From: Deltaproteobacteria bacterium
GTDB lineage: Bacteria > Myxococcota > XYA12-FULL-58-9
NCBI GenBank assembly: GCA_016218825.1
Contig: JACRCV010000119.1
Location: 1-64,000, forward strand
Length of the DNA: 64,000 nucleotides
Reading direction: 5' to 3'
A model generated the notes under the pieces. That model did not search any database and was not told where the DNA came from. It worked only from the letters and a program-made list of their open reading frames with translations. Positions 17,891 to 26,742 of the stretch are shown piece after piece. The stretch's first letter is position 1. The number at the start of each line of letters is the position of its first letter. The position numbers and the translations under genes were made by a program.

Positions 17891-20800
17891 TCAATCGCCA
17901 GGATTGATCGTCGTCGTGAAGATGATGTTGTCGATGAGGGCGATGGAGTCGTTGGCGCACGGTCCCTGGTCCTCGACCTTGATCTCGAGCGAGCCCCGCG
18001 CGCCGTAGAACTGCTCGACGCCGTAGATCACCGAGAACCAGCCGGTCTCGAAGTAGCCGGGCGAGGTGCCGAGGCCCTTGTCGGCGGTGTCGACGAAGCT
18101 CGCGCCGGCGACCGTGAAGGTCTCGACGCGCGGGCCGGCCGGCGTCCCGAGAGTGATGGTCAGCCTGTCGTTGCACACCTGGTCGCCCGGCGTCTGTGCG
18201 GTAAGGAACGCCACCTTGAAGAGCATGAAGCGCTTGCTGTTGGCCGGGAAGTTGAAGCTGCAGTCGACGAGGCCCGAGAGCTTGCCCTTGAGCGCGGCAG
18301 CACCGGTCTTCAGCACCGCCATCCGGGCGCCGGCCTTGGGCGTGTAGCCGTCGAAGGTGGCCAGTGGTTGTGCATCGCCGGCCGCGTTGAAGCCGATGAG
18401 GCTCGCGAGGTCGAACGAGGCGTTGGCCTCGACGCCGCCGTTGTCGGCACAGCTCGCGGCGTCCGCGCAGTCGACCTGCGCCGGCGCCGGATCGCAGTCC
18501 TGGTCGAGACCGTCGAAGCACACCTCGGGCCGTCCGGGATAGACCGCAGCGTCGGCGTCGTTGCAGTCGTCGCCGCCGCACAGCTTGCCGGGGTGGGAAT
18601 CGCCGTCGCCGTCGAGGCCGGCCGGCTCGTTCGTCGTGCCGTCGCAGTCATTGTCCTTGCCGTCGCACACTTCGCTGCCCCCCGGGGCGACCGGGTTCGT
18701 CGTGGCCGGGAACACGTTGGGGTCGAGATCGTCGCAGTCGGTGCCACCGCACATCGCGCCCACGAAGTTGTCGGCGTCGCCGTCGATCTCCTCGTCGACG
18801 AGTCCGTCGCAGTCGTTGTCGATCTGATCACAGGCCTCTTGCGCCAAGGGCGAGATGGAGGGGTCGCGATCGTTGCAGTCGAAGCCGCCGCAGTAGACGC
18901 CGACGACCGTGTCGCCGTCGCCGTCCAGGCCCAGAGGATCGACGCGGTTCGAGGTCGGGGTGTCGTCGATGCAGTTGGTGTCGACGTCGTCACAGAACTC
19001 GGCGGCGCCGAGGTGGGTCCACAGATCGCTGTCGTCGCAGTCGGTGCCGCCGCACAGCGCGCCCGCCTGCCCGTCGCCGTCCCCGTCCAGGCCGCTAGGG
19101 TCGACGGCGCCCGAGCTCGGCGTGTCGTCGACGCAGTTGCTGTCGATGCCGTCGCAGTACTCGGGCGCGCCGGCGTGGATGCGCCCGAAGTCGAAGGCCA
19201 CCGAGGCGTTGCAGCCCGGGAACAGGCCACTGCCCGGGGGATCGCCGTAGAGCGCGCAGAAGGCGAGGTAGTCGTCGACGCAGTCGTCGCCGAGGATGCA
19301 GGCGAGCGGCGCGTGCCCGTCTGCGTCCTGGTCGGCGTCGTCCGCGGCGCCGTTGCAGTCGTTGTCCTTGGTGTCGCATAGCTCCGGCGCGCCGGGATAG
19401 ACGCTGTTGTCGAGATCGTTGCAGTCGGCGCCGCCGCAGAGCACGGCGTCGAAGCCATCGACGTCGGTGTCGCGGCTGACGAAGGGCACCACCGCCGCCG
19501 GGTTGGTGGCGACGTCGTCCAGGTCGGTGGCGGTGTCGCAGTCGTTGTCGATGCCGTCGCAGACCTCGAGCGCGCCCGGCTTGACCGCGGCGTTGGCGTC
19601 GTTGCAGTCGGCGCCGCCGCACGCCTGATCGATCTCGCCGTCGTTGTCTTGGTCTTTGTCCTCGGCGACTCCCGAGCAGTCGTTGTCGAGGCCGTCGCCG
19701 CAGCGCTCGACGAGGCCGGCGCGGACGTTGGCGTTGGCGTCATCGCAGTCGCTGCCGCCGCAGAAGGTGCCGGCCTCGCCGTCGCCGTCGCCGTCGGTGA
19801 CCTCGTCGACGCCGGCCGCGCAGTTGTTGTCGAGGCGGTCGCAGACCTCGGGGGCGCCGGGGTGGATGGCGGCAAAATCGACGCTGACCGTGCCGCTCGC
19901 GCAGCCGGGATCGATCGCGGCGTAGACGGCGCAGTAGGGCGCCAGCGCGTCGACACAGTCGGTGCCGCCGACGCACGCTGCGGTGACGTAGCCGTCCTGG
20001 TCCTGGTCGACGTCGTCGACCAGGCCGTTGCAGTCGTTGTCGATCTCGTCGCAGAGCTCGGGGGCGCCCGGGAGGATGAGCTCCGGATGGTTGTAGGCGC
20101 CGAAGGCGCACGGATCGAAGAGGCCGCTGCCGCCGTCGGCCGCCGGGCCATAGACGGCGCAGAACTGGTACATGTTGTCGATGCAGTCGGTGCCGCCGCA
20201 GGCGATGCCGGCGACGCCGTCGCCATCGGCGTCCACCACCTCGTCGGCGGTCTGGTCGCAGTCGTCGTCGATGCCGTTGCACAGCTCCATCGCACCCGGG
20301 AACACGCGCGGGTTCTGATCGTTGCAGTCGCTGCACACGCCGAAACCGTCGCCGTCGCCGTCACCATCGTCCGCAATGCCGTCGCAGTCGTTGTCGACTT
20401 GATCGCACAGCTCCGCGAGACCCGGCCCGATGTGCCAGGTGGAGAAGCTGAAGGCGTCGCACGGGTCGAAGAGGCCGGTGCCGCCCTGCGCGAGCGGGCC
20501 GTAGAGGCGGCAGAGCTGGGCCGCGTTGTCGACGCAGTCGTCGCCGCCGCAGTCGACGTCCACCAGGCCGTCGTCGTCGAGGTCCACGAAGACGGGGTCG
20601 CCGTCGCAGTCCTGATCGACGGCGTCGCAGATCTCGTCGGCGTCGGGGTTGACCCCGGCGTCCTCGTCGTTGCAGTCGTCGCCGCCCCAGGTGAGCGCCG
20701 CGTGCTCGTCCCGATCGCGATCGGCCGCGAAGGGACCGAGGCAGGTTCCGGGGCTCAGCGGGTGCACCAGCGGGTCGCCGTCGTCGCAGTCGACGCAGGC

Positions 20801-21586
20801 ACCGTAGCCATCCTCGTCCGCGTCGGGGTTGTCGGCGGAGGCGGCGTTGCAGTCGTCATCCGCGAGGGTGCAGGGCAGCTCGAGCGCGCCGACGCCGGCG
20901 GTGGCGGTGAGATCCACGGCGACGCCGGTCGCGAGGAGGGTGGCGCGCACGCGATAGGCGCAGGCGCTGCCGAGAGCCAGGCGGGAGCGAGCGAGCCCGG
21001 CGGCGTCGGTCACGTCCTCGTCCGCGGCGCCGCCCACGCCGAGCTGACCGTCGCCTTCGAGAAGGGCGAAGGCCACCCGTGTGTTCGTCACCGGCTGCCC
21101 GTCGGCCATCACGCGGACGACGAGGAAGTCGGCGAGCGGGGCGTCGAAGGTTCCGTGCTGGCGGTCACCGCTGACCACCAGCAGCTGCAGAGCGTCCGGG
21201 CCGCGGTCGACCACGGTCACGAGGAGCTCGGTCGCGGCGGTGAGCTGGCCATCGCTGGCCGTGAAGCTGATGCGGTGCTCCCCGACCTGGCTCGCCGTCG
21301 GGGTCATCGCCAACAAGCCGGTCGCGCCGTCGAACACGGCTCCTACCGGCAGGCCGGAGGCCGAGACGACCAGCCTGTCGGTCTCGAGATCGGCCGTCTC
21401 GACGCGCACCACCAAGCGCTCGCCGGTCGCGACTTGCAGCGGCGACACCGCCGCGAGGAGCGGGGCGGTGTTGAACCCTGGTCCCCGGCTCGGATCGAGA
21501 GGGTTCGCGATCTCGGGCTCGCAGGCGAAACCGGCCAGCGCGGCGAGGAAGATCAACGGGCAGCGCCTAGATGCAGCCGACATCAC
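17891..21586 (-). CDS. Lipoprotein with 14 MopE-type metal-binding repeats
   Basis: A 1231-aa lipoprotein. The signal peptide ends at AGFAC (Cys22) and is followed by EPEIANPLDP, the same post-lipobox signature as in the gene upstream. Residues about 40-125 form a putative Ig (He_PIG/cadherin-like) domain and 130-235 a second beta domain. From about 245 to 1035 there are 14 units of the putative metal-binding MopE type: an Asp-rich loop such as DGDGDG, then CGGxDCxD, PGAxExC and DNDCDG. The Asp loops resemble calcium-binding EF/dockerin loops, and the cysteines should be disulfide-bonded. The last 190 residues form a beta-rich C-terminal domain starting NASFDLASL. It starts inside the end of the upstream gene (20-base overlap), so the two are translationally linked. 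Probably a calcium-stabilised surface rod; function not known. Confidence 0.88.
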   Translation of the reverse strand: MMSAASRRCPLIFLAALAGFACEPEIANPLDPSRGPGFNTAPLLAAVSPLQVATGERLVVRVETADLETDRLVVSASGLPVGAVFDGATGLLAMTPTASQVGEHRISFTASDGQLTAATELLVTVVDRGPDALQLLVVSGDRQHGTFDAPLADFLVVRVMADGQPVTNTRVAFALLEGDGQLGVGGAADEDVTDAAGLARSRLALGSACAYRVRATLLATGVAVDLTATAGVGALELPCTLADDDCNAASADNPDADEDGYGACVDCDDGDPLVHPLSPGTCLGPFAADRDRDEHAALTWGGDDCNDEDAGVNPDADEICDAVDQDCDGDPVFVDLDDDGLVDVDCGGDDCVDNAAQLCRLYGPLAQGGTGLFDPCDAFSFSTWHIGPGLAELCDQVDNDCDGIADDGDGDGDGFGVCSDCNDQNPRVFPGAMELCNGIDDDCDQTADEVVDADGDGVAGIACGGTDCIDNMYQFCAVYGPAADGGSGLFDPCAFGAYNHPELILPGAPELCDEIDNDCNGLVDDVDQDQDGYVTAACVGGTDCVDALAPYCAVYAAIDPGCASGTVSVDFAAIHPGAPEVCDRLDNNCAAGVDEVTDGDGDGEAGTFCGGSDCDDANANVRAGLVERCGDGLDNDCSGVAEDKDQDNDGEIDQACGGADCNDANAAVKPGALEVCDGIDNDCDTATDLDDVATNPAAVVPFVSRDTDVDGFDAVLCGGADCNDLDNSVYPGAPELCDTKDNDCNGAADDADQDADGHAPLACILGDDCVDDYLAFCALYGDPPGSGLFPGCNASVAFDFGRIHAGAPEYCDGIDSNCVDDTPSSGAVDPSGLDGDGDGQAGALCGGTDCDDSDLWTHLGAAEFCDDVDTNCIDDTPTSNRVDPLGLDGDGDTVVGVYCGGFDCNDRDPSISPLAQEACDQIDNDCDGLVDEEIDGDADNFVGAMCGGTDCDDLDPNVFPATTNPVAPGGSEVCDGKDNDCDGTTNEPAGLDGDGDSHPGKLCGGDDCNDADAAVYPGRPEVCFDGLDQDCDPAPAQVDCADAASCADNGGVEANASFDLASLIGFNAAGDAQPLATFDGYTPKAGARMAVLKTGAAALKGKLSGLVDCSFNFPANSKRFMLFKVAFLTAQTPGDQVCNDRLTITLGTPAGPRVETFTVAGASFVDTADKGLGTSPGYFETGWFSVIYGVEQFYGARGSLEIKVEDQGPCANDSIALIDNIIFTTTINPGD

Positions 21587-22391
21587 TCACTCCGTCACAG
21601 TCATGGTCACCGCCGTCGCAGACGCGCGCGGCGCGCGGGTGGATCGACGAATCGGCGTCGTCGCAGTCGGCGCAGATCCCGAAGAGATCGCCGTCCCGAT
21701 CGGGGTTGTCGGCGGTCGCGCGGTCACAGTCGTCGTCCTTCGCGTTGCAGGCGCTCTCGAGCGCGCCGGGGTGCACTGCGGCGTCGCCGTCGGCGCAGTC
21801 GCCGCAACCGGCGGTGGAGCCATCGCCGTCGGCGTCGGTGGGGTCGGGATCGTCGGCCGACGTCGGATCGCAGTCGTCATCGATGCGGTTGCAGCGGGCT
21901 TCGATGGCGCCGGGGTGGACCGCCGGCGAGGTGTCGTCGCAGTCGACGCCCGCCGGGCAGGCGAGAGCGTCGAGTCCGAGGTGACCGTCGCCGTCACGGT
22001 CACGGCAGCCGGCGGCGGTCTCATCGGCGACCACGAGGTTGACGGTGATGCTCCGGCTGAGGCCTTGCGGGTCGGTGGCCGTGAAGGTCACGACGTAGGT
22101 GCCGGCTCCAGTGTAGTCCGGGGAGAAGCGCAGCACGCCGAGGGTGAAGGAGGCGCCGGGCGGCAGCGCGCCGGCGCTGAGGCTCACCGGATCACCATCG
22201 GGGTCCACGGCCGCGACCACCAGCACCAGGGTCTCGCCCTCGGCGATGACCGGTGGTGCGAGCTCCGTAAGGACAGGCGGCCGGTTGGGCAAGGCGCGCA
22301 GCGCGCCCGCGGGATCGAGGGGGTTCGACCTTTCGGGGGCGCAGGCCGCGGTGGCCAGCGCCGCGAGGCAGAGAAAGGCGGTCTTGGGCAC
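21567..22391 (-). CDS. Lipoprotein with Ig-like domain and three MopE-type repeats
   Basis: The GTG at 22391 is taken as start because GAGGAGGAG lies just upstream and the signal peptide then begins VPKTAFLCLAALATAAC, with lipidation at Cys17; a longer frame to 22442 lacks these. The product is 274 aa. The mature N-terminus APERSNPLDP matches that of the next gene in the operon. Residues about 35-125 are a cadherin/He_PIG-like Ig domain (PDGDPVSLSAGALPPGASFT). Residues about 127-274 hold three MopE units with DRDGDGHLG, DCDDTSPAVHPGA and DHDCDG. It is the first gene of the three-gene MopE/TPR operon, and its end overlaps the next start by 20 bases. It looks like a short version of the 1231-aa protein, perhaps a cap or base subunit. 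Confidence 0.85.
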   Translation of the reverse strand: MPKTAFLCLAALATAACAPERSNPLDPAGALRALPNRPPVLTELAPPVIAEGETLVLVVAAVDPDGDPVSLSAGALPPGASFTLGVLRFSPDYTGAGTYVVTFTATDPQGLSRSITVNLVVADETAAGCRDRDGDGHLGLDALACPAGVDCDDTSPAVHPGAIEARCNRIDDDCDPTSADDPDPTDADGDGSTAGCGDCADGDAAVHPGALESACNAKDDDCDRATADNPDRDGDLFGICADCDDADSSIHPRAARVCDGGDHDCDGVSDVGCI

Positions 22392-22534
22392 GAGACTCCT
22401 CCTCAGACAACTAGCGCAGGAACGGAATGCGTCAGGGTCCATTGTGCCTATCGGATCGGGCTCGATCTCGCAAGGGACGGCTGCGCGGCCAGAGGCTCGA
22501 CCCGCTGTCTTGCCGCGCCCGACGAGCGGCCGCC

Positions 22535-24100
22535 TCAGTTGGTGAAGCGCACGACGACGATCGCCGTGCCGGTCGTCGCCGCTGGTCCCTGTCGGAAGAC
22601 GACGTACGGCACGCCGCCGACGCCGACGATCCCCGGCATGACCGCGCTATCGGTCGCCGAGGCGTCCAGGTTGCCGCCGACCGCCATCCAGGCGGAGTTG
22701 CGCCGATCGAACATGCGGACCTGCACGTGCTCGACGCCCGACTCGGCCACGAGATGACTCAGCCACAGATTGTCGCCGATGAGCGCCAACGACGGGGCGC
22801 GCGCGTTTTGGCCGCCGGTCGCCGGCGCCACGCCCACTTCCGCCCACGCGGCCGCACCGGACCCATGGGTGGCCACGCGCACCCGCATGGTCGTGGCGTC
22901 CACCGGCTCGGCCCAGGCGACGAAGAGGTTCTGGCCGCGGTCGGCCACGAGGGCCATCCCGGTCCCGTCCGGGCCGCTCATGGCGCCGCTGTTGGTGATC
23001 GTACTCAACGAGCCGTCGAGCGTGAGCCAGGCACCCGGCGTAGGCGTCGGCGAAAAGTAACGCGCCGACCAGGTCTCGATCGACGGCAAGCTGGGTGTTC
23101 GCTCCGCGACCGCCACGTAGACGCGGTCGGTCGCGACGAGCGCCGGCGCACCGTTGCCGTTCATGGTCACGGTCGGGCCGCCCGGGGTCAGCCACAACCC
23201 AGAGGGCGCCGACGCCACCATCACGCCGATCCCGCAGCCGCCGCTGCCGAGGCCGGCCACGTGCGGGACACCTGCCGCCACCAGGAGATCCATGGCCCAA
23301 TACATGACGCAGGGCGACGCGAGCCCGGGCGGTGCCAGCTCGCTCCAATTCGCGAGGTCCTGAGAGCTCGTGACGTGGATCGTCGACGCGCTACCGTACG
23401 CGAGGTAGAGCTCGGTCGGCGTGGCAAAGAGGGCCGCCGACTGCTTGACGTCAAGCGCCGGCGCAATCGTCGGCCCGACGCTCGACCACGTGCTCAGCGC
23501 CGGCGCGTAGTGCGCGACGTTGACGCCGACGAGCCCGCCGTTGTCGCGCGAGACGACGGCCAGGAAGAGCCGCGCGCCGTCGCTCGCGAGATCGTGACCG
23601 ACGCCGTGGAGCGCGACCGTTCCGCCGGTGTCCGGCAACGGCGTCCACGCGGCGGACGCGGCCCGGCACGAGCTGGCGACGCACAGAGCGTTGCTGCCGC
23701 AGTTGCCGAAGCAGCCGCCGCAGTAACGGGGGTCGGTCACCGTGTCGACGCAAGCACCCTCGCACCAGATACGCCCATCCGTGCAAACGACCGCCACGCC
23801 GTCACCGCCTGTGGGCCCGTCTCCCGCGCTCCCCGGGTCTCCGAGAGGGATTCCGTCCCCCGTGCCGGTCGCGTCGCCACCGGCATCGCCGACGGCCGGT
23901 GTCTCGCCAGGCTCTCGGCCGTCGCTTCCCGGATCCGAGGGCACGTCCCGATCACCGAGCCCCGAGTCCCCACCTGCCCCGGCATGATCCGTGGCGTCGG
24001 TATGGCCAGCGGGCTTCAAGGCGAGCGGCTCGTAGACGCAACCGGTCGTTCCATAGAGGAGGAGCCCTACGAGCCCGGGAGATAGGGCATGGCGTGGCAT
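22535..24100 (-). CDS. Asp/Gly-rich lipoprotein with a myxobacterial Cys motif and beta-propeller-like body
   Basis: The ATG at 24100 is chosen because it opens a signal peptide (MPRHALSPGLVGLLLYG) ending in TTGC at Cys21; the frame runs further upstream without these signs. The product is 521 aa. Residues about 25-105 are a low-complexity Asp/Gly/Pro linker. Residues about 110-150 carry CTDGRIWCEGACVDT, DPRYCGGCFGNCG and CVASSC, a module found in front of many myxobacterial secreted proteins. The remaining 370 residues show evenly spaced short strands and repeated W-x-x-(L/V) positions, as in Kelch or sialidase-like propellers. No catalytic set was found. It is divergent from the 24367 gene across 266 bases. 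Confidence 0.8.
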   Translation of the reverse strand: MPRHALSPGLVGLLLYGTTGCVYEPLALKPAGHTDATDHAGAGGDSGLGDRDVPSDPGSDGREPGETPAVGDAGGDATGTGDGIPLGDPGSAGDGPTGGDGVAVVCTDGRIWCEGACVDTVTDPRYCGGCFGNCGSNALCVASSCRAASAAWTPLPDTGGTVALHGVGHDLASDGARLFLAVVSRDNGGLVGVNVAHYAPALSTWSSVGPTIAPALDVKQSAALFATPTELYLAYGSASTIHVTSSQDLANWSELAPPGLASPCVMYWAMDLLVAAGVPHVAGLGSGGCGIGVMVASAPSGLWLTPGGPTVTMNGNGAPALVATDRVYVAVAERTPSLPSIETWSARYFSPTPTPGAWLTLDGSLSTITNSGAMSGPDGTGMALVADRGQNLFVAWAEPVDATTMRVRVATHGSGAAAWAEVGVAPATGGQNARAPSLALIGDNLWLSHLVAESGVEHVQVRMFDRRNSAWMAVGGNLDASATDSAVMPGIVGVGGVPYVVFRQGPAATTGTAIVVVRFTN

Positions 24101-24366
24101 GCCGATGATCGTACCCCAAGCCGCGCGTGGCCGCACCCGAGCAGTGGCGCTCGCCTCTTGGCCGCGCGCTGAGCGGGCGCCCTGGCCCACGATCGCAACC
24201 CGCGGCCACCGGCTCTCAATGGCACGGCCCCCCGCGACCCTTGAGAAACAATCTGGCCCCAGGCATACTGCCCTCGCTCGCGGTCGTCGACGCGAATAGG
24301 ATTGCCGGTCGGAGCCGGCGCTTGCCTGGTGTACAAAGCGGCGTTGCCAGCACGAGGAGGGACCCG

Positions 24367-24732
24367 ATGCCTATCCCACAGCTCACCCTGCACGGCTCGG
24401 AGAAACAGCGCCAAACCGTCGACCAAACGCGAGTCGACGCCTGCCTCCAAGGTGACCAGACGCTCACCGCAGCGCTCGGCCTCGGCGCGGAGTTCTTCGC
24501 CGGCATGCGACGCCAGGCCTGGGCGCTCCACGACACCGGCAAGCACCAACGCGCCATCGACATCATCCTCGGGCTCGCAGCGCTGGGGAACGTCGAGCCC
24601 GGCGACCCGGCGCTCTTGGCGCTCTGCTACCACGGGCTCGGCAACGAGAGCGCCGCCGACCTGTGCGCCGCCGAAGCCGAAACGCTCAAGGCCGCGCTCG
24701 CGCTCGAGCTGCAAGCCCAAGGGGAGACCTGA
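24367..24732 (+). CDS. Small TPR protein, possible type III-like secretion chaperone
   Basis: A 121-aa soluble acidic protein with no signal peptide. GAGGAGGG lies seven bases before the ATG. Residues about 40-110 form helical pairs (FFAGMRRQAWALHDTGKHQR and ALLALCYHGLGNESAAD) that read like two TPR units, as in the small class II (SycD/LcrH/YscG-type) chaperones. It ends three bases before the ATG of the 598-aa gene at 24736, the usual chaperone-then-substrate order. The arrangement parallels the pair at 57073/57598. No secretion apparatus is in the window, so the role is inference from size, fold and position. Confidence 0.6.
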   Translation: MPIPQLTLHGSEKQRQTVDQTRVDACLQGDQTLTAALGLGAEFFAGMRRQAWALHDTGKHQRAIDIILGLAALGNVEPGDPALLALCYHGLGNESAADLCAAEAETLKAALALELQAQGET

Positions 24733-24735
24733 GTC

Positions 24736-26532
24736 ATGGAGACCAAGAAGATCGGCCAGAGCATCGCCAGCGTGATCGGCGCCACCCAGGACGAGATCAA
24801 GCGTCTGAGCACCGAGACCCCCAAGCTCAGCGCCGACGTCGAACAGGCGAACGCCAAGGCCGCTTCGGCCCGCGACCGGTTGCACGAGCTCGCCGATGAT
24901 GACATCGGCCGAGTCTCCCGGCTCCTCGCCGGTCGGCCGAGAAAAGAAGACGAGGTCGAGGCCGCGACCAAGAGCCTCAAGCAGCTCAGCGCCGAGAGCC
25001 AGGAGGCGTGGACGCGGCTGAACCGTCACACCCAGCTGCAGGGGACCTTCGAGCAGCTGTGCCACCAGCTCAAGAGCGCACAGCTTCCGGTCGACTCGGC
25101 GGAAGCCACGGTGTTCACGGCGCGGCGAGAGTGGGCGAGGCTCAGAGATCTGCGCACGACCATCGCGGCCCTCCGGCAAGCGGTCGGCGCGGCCGGCGAA
25201 TGTGACGCGACCGCCAGGTTTCCCCTCGCGCAGCTCGACGCCATCGACCAGGCCGTCGTCGCCGCCCTGGAGCGGAGCCACGAGGCCCACGGGCCGGCCT
25301 CCGACCCGCGCACGCCGATGCCTCTCGAGCAGGCGCTGTCGGGCGATGCTCGCCGGGTGATGGCCTCGATCCGCCAGGCGCTGGGCTCGATCTACAGCAA
25401 CGAGCTGCACCCCGCATGGCAGGAGGCAGTGGCGCGCTCGTTCTCGGGGACCGATCCCGTCGGGCAGGCGCGCCTGCAGCTGCGCCACACCGCCGACCTC
25501 GGCTTCGACCTCACGAGCGGCGCCGGCGACAAACAGATCGTGGCCGCCGCCGAAGCCAAAGGCGCGCCGCTCACGGCGCGCGAGCTCGCGAACCATCTGC
25601 TCGAGCGCTGGCCGGCGTCACCGCTCTACGGCGACTTCCTCGCGGCGTTCTTCGGCCGGGAGTTTCCCGAGCTCGAGGTGCCGCGACGGCCGCGGCTCTT
25701 GACCACCGTCACCGCGCTCACCCCGGAGGGGATGCAGTTCTGGCAGCGACTCGGGGGCGGCAACGGCCAGGCGCTCATCGACGCCTGCCGCAAGAACGAC
25801 GACAAGCCCCTCGATCTCGGCCAGGCGATGCATCTTGCCCGCGACCTCAGGCCGACCGATCCCTATTGGCCGGGCCACGTCGCGCAGGCGGCCTACGCCG
25901 CCGGCCTCATGCCGCCGACGCCGATGCCGGCGGCCTTCCGCGAGGCCGCTTCGATGCTCGAGAACCTGGCGCTGCGCGCCACCCGGCAGTGGCCGGAGGA
26001 GCCGGGGATGCTGAAGAGCATCGCCGCGACCGGCTGGGAGCTGCGAGTCGCGTTCTCCCGCCTGCGTGAGCAAGTGGCGGCGAGCGCCGGCCCGGAGTTT
26101 CCCGCCCGGGAACTGACGGCGGAGCTCGGCCTCACCGGGCGGCACGCCTCTGAGATCGTGATGCTCCTCGAGGGCGACGTCGCCGCGGTCTTCGGCAAGC
26201 AGGTCACCGCGAAGGCGGTCGAGACCGCCAAGGTCACCGCGCTGGAGAGCATCGCCAAGACCCGGGTCGCGATCGGCGTCGTCGACCCGAAGGAACGCAA
26301 CCAGAACATGGCCACCTATCAGGAGCTGGACATCCTCGAGCGCCAGGTCCACGCGTTCACCTCGAAGGCGATGACGATCGTCGGCCAGAGCGCGTCCGGC
26401 CCGGTGATGCCGCCCGCGGTGCGCAACGCCCTCGCCGGTCTGCGCCAGCTCCTCCAGGGCGAGGTCGCCGAGATCAGCCTGCGCATCGAACAGGGTGGCG
26501 GCTCGCCGCTCCCGACCGCCGCGAAGGCGTAG
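24736..26532 (+). CDS. 598-aa coiled-coil and helical protein of unknown function, paired with the TPR gene
   Basis: I do not recognise the family. The protein has no signal peptide or clear membrane segment. Residues about 15-110 look like a coiled coil (KLSADVEQANAKAASARDRL and KSLKQLSAESQEAWTRLNRH). The rest is mostly helical, with a mid-region reading LEQALSGDARRVMASIRQAL and a C-terminal helix bundle from about 440 onward. The ATG follows GGGGAGACC and lies three bases after the stop of the small TPR gene, so the two are surely co-transcribed. The composition, a polar N-terminus followed by long helices, would fit a protein secreted without a cleaved signal, but this is inference. Its stop is followed two bases later by copy 2 of the structured repeat. 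Confidence 0.8.
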   Translation: METKKIGQSIASVIGATQDEIKRLSTETPKLSADVEQANAKAASARDRLHELADDDIGRVSRLLAGRPRKEDEVEAATKSLKQLSAESQEAWTRLNRHTQLQGTFEQLCHQLKSAQLPVDSAEATVFTARREWARLRDLRTTIAALRQAVGAAGECDATARFPLAQLDAIDQAVVAALERSHEAHGPASDPRTPMPLEQALSGDARRVMASIRQALGSIYSNELHPAWQEAVARSFSGTDPVGQARLQLRHTADLGFDLTSGAGDKQIVAAAEAKGAPLTARELANHLLERWPASPLYGDFLAAFFGREFPELEVPRRPRLLTTVTALTPEGMQFWQRLGGGNGQALIDACRKNDDKPLDLGQAMHLARDLRPTDPYWPGHVAQAAYAAGLMPPTPMPAAFREAASMLENLALRATRQWPEEPGMLKSIAATGWELRVAFSRLREQVAASAGPEFPARELTAELGLTGRHASEIVMLLEGDVAAVFGKQVTAKAVETAKVTALESIAKTRVAIGVVDPKERNQNMATYQELDILERQVHAFTSKAMTIVGQSASGPVMPPAVRNALAGLRQLLQGEVAEISLRIEQGGGSPLPTAAKA

Positions 26533-26533
26533 G

Positions 26534-26703
26534 GTAACCGTTCACGCTGTCATCACGGTGGCTCTCGTAACTGGCCGTAGACGCGAAGGATCCGGCTTTG
26601 CCGGTCCTGAGCGTGGGGCTCACGGGGGACGTAGAGCCGCGCCACAACGCCTTGTTTTCGCCGAGGATCTTCTCGCGGCGGGCGGTCCCCCGTGAACGGT
26701 AAC
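26534..26703. repeat. Structured intergenic repeat, copy 2, with terminal inverted repeats
   Basis: A 170-base element flanked by GTAACCGTTCACG (26534-26546) and CGTGAACGGTAAC (26691-26703), which are inverse complements at 12 of 13 positions. The interior matches 11812-11955 with only about four substitutions, plus an 8-base insertion (TAGAGCCG at about 26632). The same three hairpins are present. It begins two bases after the stop of the 598-aa gene and ends 39 bases before the end of the convergent DUF47 gene. The terminal inverted repeats suggest a MITE-like origin; the hairpins would equally suit a bidirectional 3' end element. Confidence 0.88.
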
Positions 26704-26742
26704 GGCGTAGGTACCCGGGCCCGCGGCGCGGCTGCGCCCGCC

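Noticed and set aside
12523-17907. A 1794-codon open frame antisense to the giant TPR gene
   Set aside because: It mirrors the TPR gene frame in G+C-rich DNA; its composition is low-complexity Leu/Arg/Val/Glu with no signal, motif or own ribosome binding site.
18400-20900. Regular DNA-level repetition that might suggest a CRISPR or satellite array
   Set aside because: The period follows the MopE protein repeats, the DNA copies are diverged, and the reading frame is kept throughout.
24220-24236. TGGCACG upstream of the small TPR gene
   Set aside because: The only GC downstream is eleven bases from GG, and no TTGC-like -12 box is present.
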